From Persephonella sp. (lineage in GTDB: Bacteria > Aquificota > Aquificia > Aquificales > Hydrogenothermaceae), in the NCBI GenBank assembly GCA_026987075.1, contig JALSNI010000067.1, positions 1 through 64,000 of the forward strand: a stretch of DNA of 64,000 nucleotides. The letters are read 5' to 3'. The translations under genes were made by a program, and so were the position numbers. Positions 1-7,550 of the stretch are shown here, piece by piece. Each line of letters starts with the position of its first letter. Position 1 is the first letter of the stretch. A model generated the notes under the pieces. It ran no database searches and was not told the DNA's origin. It was given only the letters and a program-made list of their open reading frames with translations.

Positions 1-7
1 CTGTCAT

Positions 8-436
8 ATGCCTTCTCAAAAGGACAGACTGATACAGAAATTTCCCTTTATGTATTTCCACTCAAAAAAGGAAGTTCACAATCACAGATTTTTAACCCTA
101 AAAGCAAGTGAGAAAGATTTTCAGGTATTTGCAGAATATAAAGACAGCTCTGTAGTTGTTACTGTTAAAAACGACAGAATTCCCCACACAGTTCCTACTG
201 CCCAGCAGGGAAAACCCAAGTACTACCTGCAGCTAAAAGGATTTATAAATGAGAAAATGTTTATTTTTGAAACAGAGATGATTACTCCCAAAAACGGCTT
301 TGGGTATAAAAAAGAGAAAAGTTTTGTGTTTTATTCTGATAGAAAGCCTGATGTTGTTGTGATTGAGATTTACAGAAAATTAGCATGGAAAAGAGAAAGA
401 GAGTTTATTTTAAAGAAAAAACTCAAAATAGATTAA
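8..436 (+). CDS. Hypothetical protein, possibly 5'-truncated by the window edge
   Basis: About 142 residues, basic, rich in Lys and aromatic residues, with no signal peptide, membrane segment or motif I recognise. The reading frame stays open to the first base of the window, so the ATG at 8 may be internal and the gene may begin outside. Its last 4 bases overlap the end of the convergent small membrane-protein gene. No function can be assigned. Confidence 0.55.
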   Translation: MPSQKDRLIQKFPFMYFHSKKEVHNHRFLTLKASEKDFQVFAEYKDSSVVVTVKNDRIPHTVPTAQQGKPKYYLQLKGFINEKMFIFETEMITPKNGFGYKKEKSFVFYSDRKPDVVVIEIYRKLAWKREREFILKKKLKID

Positions 437-675
437 TCCTTTTTGTCGTAATACTTCTTCATCCTTTCGTCTTGCTGGGTATGTTTTTTCATATATTTGA
501 AAACCCACACAAGAATAGCAATAATTATTGTCCATCCAATAAAATGTATGATACCCTGCATTGCTGAGTAATGTTTTTCGTCCATATTAACACTGCCCTG
601 ATAGGGCTCAAACACCTTGAAACCTGTATCCAAAAGTTCCAGAATATCTGTCAGCAGAGATATTATCAGCTCCAT
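433..675 (-). CDS. Small single-span membrane protein, unknown function
   Basis: 80 residues. An amphipathic N-terminal stretch is followed by one clear transmembrane helix (about residues 42-60, GIIHFIGWTIIIAILVWVF) and a strongly charged Lys/Asp/Glu tail that is likely cytoplasmic. The ATG at 675 is the only sensible start and the Shine-Dalgarno is weak. It converges on the preceding gene with a 4-base overlap. No family recognised. Confidence 0.5.
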   Translation of the reverse strand: MELIISLLTDILELLDTGFKVFEPYQGSVNMDEKHYSAMQGIIHFIGWTIIIAILVWVFKYMKKHTQQDERMKKYYDKKD

Positions 676-758
676 TTTTTATACCCTGAAGTTTTAGATT
701 TATTATAAATGATACTGGTCAATTTGTCAGAAGGAATAAACTGTTAACATATAAAGGT

Positions 759-772
759 ATGATAGTTATCAT
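759..772. promoter_or_regulatory. Palindrome in the promoter region of the mrp/iscS-like operon
   Basis: ATGATAGTTATCAT has perfect 6-base arms around GT and lies about 60 bases upstream of the mrp start, ahead of an AT-rich -10-like stretch (TATTAAAAT). It is a plausible repressor site for the Fe-S genes and faintly resembles half a Fur-type box. The binding protein is unknown. Confidence 0.3.
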
Positions 773-830
773 AGCTAATTATTAGTATTAAAATATCCTA
801 TTAATCAAGCAAAAAGGAGGAGGTTTTTTA

Positions 831-1898
831 ATGGCATTAACTGGTGTTATAGACAGACTTAAAAACACAAATTTAGAGGAGATAGGGGTAAGTTTTTCCC
901 TTGCTGACCTTATGAGAGATTTAAAGGTTGAGGGTAATAACGTTTATATAAAGCTGTTTTCTCCCAGTGAGAAGTATCATGAGTATCTGAAGGAAAAAAC
1001 AGAAAGAACCCTTAAATCTATTGGTGCTGAAAGTGTGGAAGTAGAGTTTACATCAGAGCCACCAAAACAGCAGCAGCAGCAACCACAACCTCCACCTCAG
1101 CAGAATCCTTTTGAATCAAGAAGAAGAATTCCTGGAGTAAAAAAGGTTATAGCTGTTGCATCAGGTAAAGGTGGTGTTGGAAAGTCAACAGTAGCCGTTA
1201 ATCTTGCAGCGGCATTGAAGAAAAAAGGATACAGTGTAGGATACCTTGATGCTGATATGTATGGACCATCTGGTCCCACAATGTTAGGAGCTAAGGATAA
1301 ACAGGTTGTTGCAACCCCTGACAATAAACTGATAGCCCCTGAAGCTCACGGTATAAAGATGATGTCAATAGGACTTCTCCTTCCTTCAGAAGACACCCCT
1401 GTAATATGGAGGGGACCTGTCCTGTTTAAAGCATTATCACAGTTTCTGTTTGATATAAACTGGGGTGAAGAACTGGACTTTCTGATTATAGATTTACCAC
1501 CGGGAACAGGAGACGTTCAGATAACCCTTGGACAGACAGCAGAGATAGATGGCGCTGTTATTGTTACAACTCCCCAGGACGTTGCACTGATAGACGTTAA
1601 AAAAGGAATACAGATGTTCAATGAGGTTCAGATACCAGTTATAGGTATTGTTGAAAATATGAGTTACTTTGTATGCCCAGATACAGGAAAAAAGTATGAG
1701 ATATTTGGAAAGTCAAAGACTGAAGATGTGGCAAAACAGTATAACACAGATATTTTAGGAAAAATTCCTATAGAGCCGAAAGTGGCAGAGTTTTCAGACC
1801 TTGGAATTCCTGTAGTTTTAGCTAAAGAAGATGCCCAGTCAACACAGGCATTTATGGAAGTTGCAGAAAAACTGATAAAAAAATTAAGTGAGCAGTAA
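831..1898 (+). CDS. mrp: Mrp/NBP35-family Fe-S carrier P-loop ATPase
   Basis: 355 residues. The N-terminal ~80 residues form a small MIP18/DUF59-like domain, joined by a Gln/Pro-rich linker (about residues 83-100) to the ATPase domain. The deviant Walker A GKGGVGKS is at 112-119, with DADMYGPS and the DLPPGTGD switch following. The family builds and transfers Fe-S clusters as an ATP-dependent dimer. The family's CPxC cluster motif is here Cys282-Pro-Asp-Thr, so only one of the two cysteines is present. A strong Shine-Dalgarno (AAGGAGGAGG) fixes the start. It is followed 14 bases later by the IscS-like gene, most likely in one operon. Confidence 0.93.
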   Translation: MALTGVIDRLKNTNLEEIGVSFSLADLMRDLKVEGNNVYIKLFSPSEKYHEYLKEKTERTLKSIGAESVEVEFTSEPPKQQQQQPQPPPQQNPFESRRRIPGVKKVIAVASGKGGVGKSTVAVNLAAALKKKGYSVGYLDADMYGPSGPTMLGAKDKQVVATPDNKLIAPEAHGIKMMSIGLLLPSEDTPVIWRGPVLFKALSQFLFDINWGEELDFLIIDLPPGTGDVQITLGQTAEIDGAVIVTTPQDVALIDVKKGIQMFNEVQIPVIGIVENMSYFVCPDTGKKYEIFGKSKTEDVAKQYNTDILGKIPIEPKVAEFSDLGIPVVLAKEDAQSTQAFMEVAEKLIKKLSEQ

Positions 1899-1912
1899 AA
1901 GGAGGTTTAGAT

Positions 1913-3148
1913 ATGTTAGAAAAAAGAGGAATTGTTTATGCAGACCATTTAGCTACAACACCTGTTCCAGAGGAAGTTGTTGAGGCTATGAAGCCCTACT
2001 TTACAGAGCATTTTGGTAACCCAACATCTTTACATAAATTAGGTGTGGAAGCAAAGAAAGCTATAAACAGGGCAAGGGAGCAGATAGCCCAGCTCCTGAA
2101 TATAGGAAGACCTGAAGATATTGTTTATACATCAGGAGCGATAGAAGCAAACAACCTTGCAATAAAAGGATTTGCAAAGGCTCCTGGTATAACAAGAAGA
2201 GGTAAACATATCGTAGTTTCTGCCATTGAACACCACTCTGTTCTGCACTCCTGTAAAACATTGGAAAAGGAAGGATTTGAGATTACATATCTGATGCCTG
2301 ATAAATACGGAATAATAACTCCAGAGCAGGTTTCTGAAGCTGTCAGAGAAGATACAATACTTGTCTCAATAGGATATGCTAACAGGGAGATAGGAACAAT
2401 ACAGGACATTCAGGCTCTGGTTGCTGCAGCAAAGGAAAAAAATCCAAGGGTTGTTTTCCACTCAGACATAGCTGCAGCCGTTGGGCATACCCCTGTCAAT
2501 GTAGAAGAGTGGGGACTTGATATGGCTTCATTTACAGGTCATTACTTTTATGCTCCAAAAGGAGTTGGTGGACTGTACGTGAAGAAAGGAGTAAGACTGA
2601 AACCTCTCATTGAAGGTGGAATTCAGGAAGGGGGAAGAAGGGCTGGAACAGAGCCTGTTCCTCTAATTGTTGGTATGGGTGCAGCTGCAGAGCTTGCAAT
2701 TAAGGAGATGGACGACAGGGTAAACAGACTTAAAGCTCTCAGAGACAAACTGAAGAAAGGTATAGAAGAGAAGATACCATACATCCAGTTTACTGGACAT
2801 CCAGAGAAAAGACTGCCAAACCATCTATCCCTCATCGTGATGTATATAGAAGGGGAAGCTATGCTTCTGATGCTTGATTACCACAAGATTTACACAGCTT
2901 CAGGTTCAGCCTGTGTTTCCTATGCATTAAAACAGTCTCATGTTCTTGCTGCTATAGGTGTTGATAAGGAAATGTCTAACGGCTCTATAGTGTTTTCACT
3001 GGGAAGGGAAAATACAGAAGAAGACATAGATTACATATTAGACAAATATCCTGCTGCTGTTCAGAGACTGAGGGAGATATCCCCATTTGGACCAGAAAAC
3101 TGGGAAGAGTTTGCTAAAAAGGCTGACAAATTTAAGAATGTTACATAA
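1913..3148 (+). CDS. IscS/NifS-like cysteine desulfurase homolog with the PLP lysine replaced
   Basis: 411 residues, full length for class V aminotransferases of the IscS/NifS type. Family landmarks are clear: DHLATTP near the start, EHHSVLHSC, NREIG, Asp185 (pyridine-N partner), GGRRAGTEPVP, and the sulfur-accepting loop SGSACVSYA with Cys334. However, the segment that normally reads SGHKxYGPKG is TGHYFYAPKG, so the Schiff-base lysine is Tyr211. The Gln normally three residues after the Asp is Ala188. The DNA reads CAT TAC TTT TAT, so this is not a frame effect. Canonical desulfurase activity is therefore doubtful; a scaffold, regulatory or non-covalent PLP role is possible. It lies directly downstream of mrp with a good Shine-Dalgarno (AAAGGAGG). 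Confidence 0.88.
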   Translation: MLEKRGIVYADHLATTPVPEEVVEAMKPYFTEHFGNPTSLHKLGVEAKKAINRAREQIAQLLNIGRPEDIVYTSGAIEANNLAIKGFAKAPGITRRGKHIVVSAIEHHSVLHSCKTLEKEGFEITYLMPDKYGIITPEQVSEAVREDTILVSIGYANREIGTIQDIQALVAAAKEKNPRVVFHSDIAAAVGHTPVNVEEWGLDMASFTGHYFYAPKGVGGLYVKKGVRLKPLIEGGIQEGGRRAGTEPVPLIVGMGAAAELAIKEMDDRVNRLKALRDKLKKGIEEKIPYIQFTGHPEKRLPNHLSLIVMYIEGEAMLLMLDYHKIYTASGSACVSYALKQSHVLAAIGVDKEMSNGSIVFSLGRENTEEDIDYILDKYPAAVQRLREISPFGPENWEEFAKKADKFKNVT

Positions 3149-3152
3149 AAGT

Positions 3153-3171
3153 AGCCCCCTTTTTGGGGGTT
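3153..3171. terminator. Bidirectional hairpin terminator
   Basis: Stem CCCCC/GGGGG around a TTTTT loop, between the convergent IscS-like and ClC genes and touching the ClC stop codon. T-rich sequence follows on both strands, so it can serve both. Confidence 0.7.
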
Positions 3172-4927
3172 ATACCTTTCCTGTTAATACTTTACCGATG
3201 TCGTAGTCAGAAATGATACCAATAAGGAGTTTTTCTTCCTGATTGTTAACTACAGGAGCTACACCGATGTTATTTTCAATAAATATACTCATTGTCTCAA
3301 AAAGCGTTAAATCCTGAGTAACAGTGATAGGTTCTTTTTGCATAATGTGTTTAACCTTTATCTCATTGATATCTGAGCCACAGGCTTTTATCAGGTCTGT
3401 GCTTGTAATCAAGCCAATAACCCTGTTTTCTTTGTCAACAACAGGAAGAGCTGATATGCTGTGCTCGTCCATAAATTTACTGGCATACAGAACTGTTGCA
3501 TCAGGAGATATTGTGATCACATTTTTTTCCATAACATCTTTTACTATATATCTGTTAAGGAGCATGTATTTTATTTCGTCCTGATGAACAGGAGAATCAA
3601 GCTTTGTATCTACCTGACTTTTGAAGATACTCTTTTCTCCTGATAAAAAGTGTGATATGGCAACAGATATGGTTGCAGGAACTAACAGCTGATATCCCCC
3701 TGTTATCTCAGCAATAAGGATAATTGTGGAAAGGGGAGCCTTTGCAGCAGCTGCAAATGTGGACACCATCCCTACAACAGTAAAAGCAGCAAGATTAAAT
3801 GTTGAGCTTTCTGGAAACATGAAGACCTTACTAAGAAAGAAATAAACAGAAGCTCCCGTTAGTCCACCTATCACAAGGGAGGGACCAAAAACACCTCCAG
3901 AACCACCAGAACCCAAAGTAAATGCAAATGCAATAATAACCAAAAAAACACTTATAACAATTTTCCATATAGGAAAGTAAGTGAGATTTTCTACCATTAT
4001 AAGCTGAAGCCATCCATAACCTGTTCCTACTGCAACAGGAACAGTCATACCTATAATACCTACAAAAAATCCTCCAATTGCTGGCTTGAAAATGTTGTGA
4101 ACTTCAAGCCTGTCAAACAGATTTTTGACACTATCTAAGGAGAAAATCATAAGTCTTGCAACAGTAGCAGTAATAAGTCCAAGAAATATGTAGCTAACAG
4201 CATCGTATATAGAAAAATTAGAAAAAGAGGGCAGATTTATGTGGAATAAGGGAGAAAAACCAAAAACAGAAGAGACTATAATAAAAGCAACAAAAGATGC
4301 AATAAATGCAGGAATAAGTGTTTCTGTTTCAAAATCTTTTTTATAAAAAACCTCGGAGCTTATTATTGCTCCTGCAAATGGGGCTTTGAACACGCCTCCT
4401 ATTCCTGCTCCAAGACCAACAGCCAGTGCAATGTTTCTCTCCTTTTCAGAAAGACCAAATATTTTCCCTACAAAAGAGCCAATACCTGCTCCAATAAGGG
4501 CAATGGGACCTTCTTTACCTGAAACCTGACCACTCCCTATGGTTATGGCAGATGTTATAAGCTTCCATACAGATGTTTTCAGCCCAAGAGGTTTCCTCTC
4601 GTGAAATGCTTTTATCGCTGCATCTGTTCCAACACCTGCAGATTCAGGGGAAAAAAAATGAACCAAAATGCCGACGATAAGACCGCCAATTGTAGTTGAC
4701 ACAGGAATAAGATAAGGATGCTCCATAACAAATCTGTAGCTGAGACTTCCTCCTTCCCCATATGGATACGGAGGGTTGTATCCTGCAAAATCTACTAAGA
4801 ATATGTCAGAGAAAAAGTGTATAGCTTTTAAAAATATAACTCCAAATATACCTGCACATATACCGATAATAACAGGTATAAATAGATTGAGATAATTAAA
4901 TCTATACCCAAAAATATTTTTAAACAA
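3170..4927 (-). CDS. ClC-family chloride channel/transporter with C-terminal CBS pair
   Basis: 585 residues. The first ~430 residues are a polytopic ClC core with the diagnostic selectivity motifs GKEGP (gating glutamate present) and GSGGSGGVFGPSL. The last ~135 residues form a tandem CBS domain (KDVMEKNVITISPDATV, then VKHIMQKEPITVTQDLT) of the sort that binds adenine nucleotides and regulates the pore. The gating Glu is kept, so either an H+/Cl- exchanger or a channel is possible. Monocistronic, converging on the iscS-like gene. Confidence 0.92.
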   Translation of the reverse strand: MFKNIFGYRFNYLNLFIPVIIGICAGIFGVIFLKAIHFFSDIFLVDFAGYNPPYPYGEGGSLSYRFVMEHPYLIPVSTTIGGLIVGILVHFFSPESAGVGTDAAIKAFHERKPLGLKTSVWKLITSAITIGSGQVSGKEGPIALIGAGIGSFVGKIFGLSEKERNIALAVGLGAGIGGVFKAPFAGAIISSEVFYKKDFETETLIPAFIASFVAFIIVSSVFGFSPLFHINLPSFSNFSIYDAVSYIFLGLITATVARLMIFSLDSVKNLFDRLEVHNIFKPAIGGFFVGIIGMTVPVAVGTGYGWLQLIMVENLTYFPIWKIVISVFLVIIAFAFTLGSGGSGGVFGPSLVIGGLTGASVYFFLSKVFMFPESSTFNLAAFTVVGMVSTFAAAAKAPLSTIILIAEITGGYQLLVPATISVAISHFLSGEKSIFKSQVDTKLDSPVHQDEIKYMLLNRYIVKDVMEKNVITISPDATVLYASKFMDEHSISALPVVDKENRVIGLITSTDLIKACGSDINEIKVKHIMQKEPITVTQDLTLFETMSIFIENNIGVAPVVNNQEEKLLIGIISDYDIGKVLTGKV

Positions 4928-4973
4928 CTACAGCCCTGCCAAAAAGCCTTATTTACTCTATTTTAAACTATTT

Positions 4974-5153
4974 TCAGGAAGAAGGAGCATAATAACATCT
5001 TTTAGGAGATTCTATTTTTCCTTCTTTTTTTAGTTTTTTAATTGCCTTTTCTACTTCTTTTTTGTCAAGACCTGTAAGCTCAGCTATCTCCCCTGTTTTT
5101 AATGGTTTTCCAGCCTTTTTCATTGCATCTAAAACCTTTTGCTCTACAGACAT
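4974..5153 (-). CDS. 59-residue winged-helix DNA-binding protein
   Basis: A short gene starting at ATG 5153 behind a strong Shine-Dalgarno (TTGAGGAGGT). The product begins MSVEQKVLDAMKKAGKPLK and contains TGEIAELTGLDKKEVEKAI, a compact helix-turn-helix, followed by LKKEGKIESPKRCYYAP, the wing of a MarR/TrmB-like fold. It consists of little besides the DNA-binding domain. It is divergent from iscU with about 125 bases between the two starts, which makes it a candidate local regulator. A single Cys sits near the C-terminus. Small archaeal and bacterial proteins of this shape exist, but the function is unknown. Confidence 0.75.
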   Translation of the reverse strand: MSVEQKVLDAMKKAGKPLKTGEIAELTGLDKKEVEKAIKKLKKEGKIESPKRCYYAPSS

Positions 5154-5278
5154 TTTTTCAACCTCCTCAATTCCTTGTATAATTTATTTTTCGTAAGGGT
5201 ATGTATATGATTTAACTCATTGAGGGGTTATACTTATAGTTATAAATTGAGAGCAAGATAAAATCAGGAGGTTTAGAG

Positions 5279-5737
5279 ATGTTTGAATATACAGAGAAGG
5301 TGATGGACCACTTTATGAATCCAAGGAATTTAGGGGAGATACCTAATCCAGACGGATATGGACAGTGTGGTAATCCATCCTGTGGAGATGCAATGCTTTT
5401 TACCATAAAAGTAAATAAAGAAACAGACGTGATAGAAGACGTCAAGTTTAAAACATTTGGTTGTGGTTCTGCCATAGCTGTTTCTTCAGTTCTGACAGAA
5501 ATGGTAAAGGGTAAACCTATAGATTACGCCCTCAATCTGACATACAAAGAGATATTTGAGGAGCTTGGTGGACTTCCATCTCAAAAGATACACTGCACTA
5601 ACCTTGGACTGGAGACACTCCACGTTGCAATTAAGGACTACCTTATAAAACAGGGAAGAATTGAAGAGGCAAACAAGATACCAGACTGCATAGAAGAAGA
5701 GGAAGAAGAAGGTATTGACCTTGAGCATATAGGATAA
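5279..5737 (+). CDS. iscU: Fe-S cluster assembly scaffold IscU
   Basis: 152 residues. The three cluster-ligand cysteines and neighbouring residues are intact: GQCGNPSCGDAM, FGCGSAIAVSS and KIHCTNLGLE. The protein very closely resembles the Aquifex-type IscU, including the acidic Glu-rich C-terminal tail. The HscA-binding LPPVK motif of E. coli is replaced by LPSQK. A canonical Shine-Dalgarno (CAGGAGG) precedes the ATG. It is the first gene of a tight operon (next start overlaps its stop by one base) rich in sulfur-transfer proteins. The sulfur donor is not obvious, because the only desulfurase-like gene nearby lacks its PLP lysine. Confidence 0.96.
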   Translation: MFEYTEKVMDHFMNPRNLGEIPNPDGYGQCGNPSCGDAMLFTIKVNKETDVIEDVKFKTFGCGSAIAVSSVLTEMVKGKPIDYALNLTYKEIFEELGGLPSQKIHCTNLGLETLHVAIKDYLIKQGRIEEANKIPDCIEEEEEEGIDLEHIG

Positions 5738-6789
5738 TGAAGGAAAAAAGAAGAGCTATAGCTTTATATTCTGGTGGACTGGACAGCACCCTTGCAGTAA
5801 AGCTGATTCAAAATCAGGGAGTTGATGTGGTTGCTGTCCACTTTTATACAGGGTTCTGTATTACAGAAACAAAGAGAAGGAGAGGAGAAAAAAAGCCTGA
5901 CGGCTCACACTACATGAATCCTGCCCTCAAGTACGCAGCTAAATACGGCTTCAGGCTGGAGATAGTGGACATATCAGAGGACTACTTTGAGATAGTAACA
6001 AATCCAAAATACGGATATGGAGCTAACATAAATCCCTGCATAGACTGCAGGGCCTTTATGTATAAAAAGGCAAAACAGCTGATGAAAGAGTTTGATGCTG
6101 ATTTTATTATTTCAGGTGAGGTGCTGAACCAGAGACCAATGAGCCAGCATCTGAAAGCCATGAAAATAATAGAGAAGGAAGCTGGAGTGGAAGGTCTTGT
6201 GCTAAAACCTCTATCAGCAAAAGCTCTTCCTCCAACAATTCCAGAGATAAAAGGGTGGGTTGACAGAGAGAAGTTAGAAGGAATAGTGGGAAGAAGTAGA
6301 AAGAGACAGCTCCAGCTTGCAAAAGAGCTAGGAATTGATGAATACGAACAGCCAGCAGGAGGATGCTGTTATCTGACAGATGAGAACTTTGCAAGGAAGT
6401 ATAAAGAAACCCTTTCTGTGGAAAACAGAATAACAAGGGAAGACCTTTATCTGCTTACAATAGGAAGACATTTTAGACTTCCCACAGGAACAAAAGTTGT
6501 TGTATCAAGAAATGAAGGGGAAGGTAACTTTATAAAAGGTCTGAAAAACAGCTACTGGTACTTCGAGCCTGTTGGAAAGGGTGCTGTGGCAATAGCTAAA
6601 ACTATTGAGAACAGGCCTCTATCGCAGGAAGAGATAAAAATAATTGCAGATTTAGTTGCAAGATACTGTAAAACAGATGAAAATGGTAAAATAGATATAA
6701 AATATTTCTCTCCTTCAGAGCAAGGTATAAATGGTGTTATAGAAGGAGAGAGAATGCAGGAAGAAACTGTAGAAAACTGGAGGATATAA
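5737..6789 (+). CDS. PP-loop sulfurtransferase/ATPase (ThiI/MnmA-like, tRNA thiolation type)
   Basis: 350 residues. The N-terminal PP-loop LYSGGLDST binds ATP for adenylation. A Cys pair follows in NPCIDCRAF (about residue 97) and a second in AGGCCYLT (about residue 210), fitting a thiolase that uses persulfide or Fe-S-bound sulfur. The C-terminal ~100 residues form a separate domain. It resembles MnmA/ThiI relatives more than QueC, but the substrate cannot be fixed from sequence. It is embedded between iscU and tusA with 1-base stop/start overlaps, so it probably receives sulfur from these partners. Confidence 0.75.
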   Translation: MKEKRRAIALYSGGLDSTLAVKLIQNQGVDVVAVHFYTGFCITETKRRRGEKKPDGSHYMNPALKYAAKYGFRLEIVDISEDYFEIVTNPKYGYGANINPCIDCRAFMYKKAKQLMKEFDADFIISGEVLNQRPMSQHLKAMKIIEKEAGVEGLVLKPLSAKALPPTIPEIKGWVDREKLEGIVGRSRKRQLQLAKELGIDEYEQPAGGCCYLTDENFARKYKETLSVENRITREDLYLLTIGRHFRLPTGTKVVVSRNEGEGNFIKGLKNSYWYFEPVGKGAVAIAKTIENRPLSQEEIKIIADLVARYCKTDENGKIDIKYFSPSEQGINGVIEGERMQEETVENWRI

Positions 6790-7037
6790 TGAATTTAGAA
6801 AACATAAAGCCGGATATTGTTCATGATGCAACAGGAACATACTGCCCTATACCTATAACAGAACTTGCTAAAGTGATGAAAAAAGCGGAAAAAGGACAGA
6901 TTGTTGAGCTGTTAGCTGACGACGAAGGGGCTGTTCAGGACGTTCCTGCGTGGTGTGAGACTACAGGGAATGAATTTTTAGGGTATAAAGAAGAAGACGG
7001 TATATACGTGTTTTATGTAAAAAAGACTCAGGACTGA
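6789..7037 (+). CDS. tusA: TusA-family sulfur carrier protein
   Basis: 82 residues. It has the two-layer TusA fold signature with the sulfur-carrying cysteine in GTYCPIPI (family CPxP motif), then DDEGAVQDVPAWCETTGNE. TusA proteins relay persulfide sulfur to tRNA thiolation, molybdopterin synthesis or dissimilatory sulfur oxidation. Start overlaps the stop of the PP-loop gene. The neighbourhood suggests that it hands sulfur to the PP-loop enzyme or to IscU. Confidence 0.9.
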   Translation: MNLENIKPDIVHDATGTYCPIPITELAKVMKKAEKGQIVELLADDEGAVQDVPAWCETTGNEFLGYKEEDGIYVFYVKKTQD

Positions 7038-7041
7038 GAAA

Positions 7042-7293
7042 ATGGTAAGAATAACAGAAGAAACTAAAGTGTTTCATCTGCTTGAGGAGCATCCAGAAAG
7101 CGAAGAGATTATAAGGAAGTATTTTGGATACTTTTATGAAAAAAAATTAGAAGATGTAGCCCTAAAAAGGCTCAGTATTAAAGGGGCATTCAATGTTTTG
7201 AACCTCTCTGAAGAGGAGAGGGAAAGATTTTTTATAGAGCTTAACGAGAAGTTAGGCATTGATATTCCAAAAACACATCTGGAGAGAGAGTGA
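7042..7293 (+). CDS. DUF1858-like small protein
   Basis: 83 residues, helical and charged. It opens with ITEETKVFHLLEEHPESEEI and continues with a short helical bundle, the pattern of DUF1858 proteins that often sit beside Fe-S and redox genes. It has no cysteine, so it cannot itself ligate a cluster through Cys. It sits between tusA and nfu, 4 bases after tusA and overlapping the nfu start by one base. The precise role is unknown. Confidence 0.65.
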   Translation: MVRITEETKVFHLLEEHPESEEIIRKYFGYFYEKKLEDVALKRLSIKGAFNVLNLSEEERERFFIELNEKLGIDIPKTHLERE

Positions 7294-7550
7294 TGGTAAA
7301 AACAAAAGAGCAGGAAGTAGAACATGTTCTTGATATGATAAGACCAGCTTTAGCCCTTGATATGGGTGATATAAAGCTGGTTAAGGTAGAGAATGATACT
7401 GTTTATCTTGAGCTTTTAGGTGCCTGTTCTACATGTCCAGTTCCAGACATAACAATGAAAGATGTTATTATTGTTGCAATAAAGAATTTCCTCCCATGGG
7501 TTAAAAAAGTCCAGATAGGACAGCACAAATTTGATATATCAACTCTGTGA
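7293..7550 (+). CDS. NifU C-terminal-domain (Nfu) Fe-S carrier
   Basis: 85 residues from the ATG at 7293 (a GTG three bases earlier is possible). The whole protein is one Nfu domain: a helical start, then KVENDTVYLELLGACSTCPV with the CxxC motif that holds a bridging [4Fe-4S] cluster between two subunits. It probably accepts clusters from IscU and delivers them to targets. It is translationally coupled to both neighbours through TGATG-type overlaps. Confidence 0.9.
   Translation: MVKTKEQEVEHVLDMIRPALALDMGDIKLVKVENDTVYLELLGACSTCPVPDITMKDVIIVAIKNFLPWVKKVQIGQHKFDISTL

Noticed and set aside
2061-2409. Long antisense open frames inside the IscS-like gene and many other genes
   Set aside because: They are shadows of strongly coding frames, with no ribosome-binding sites or domain content.
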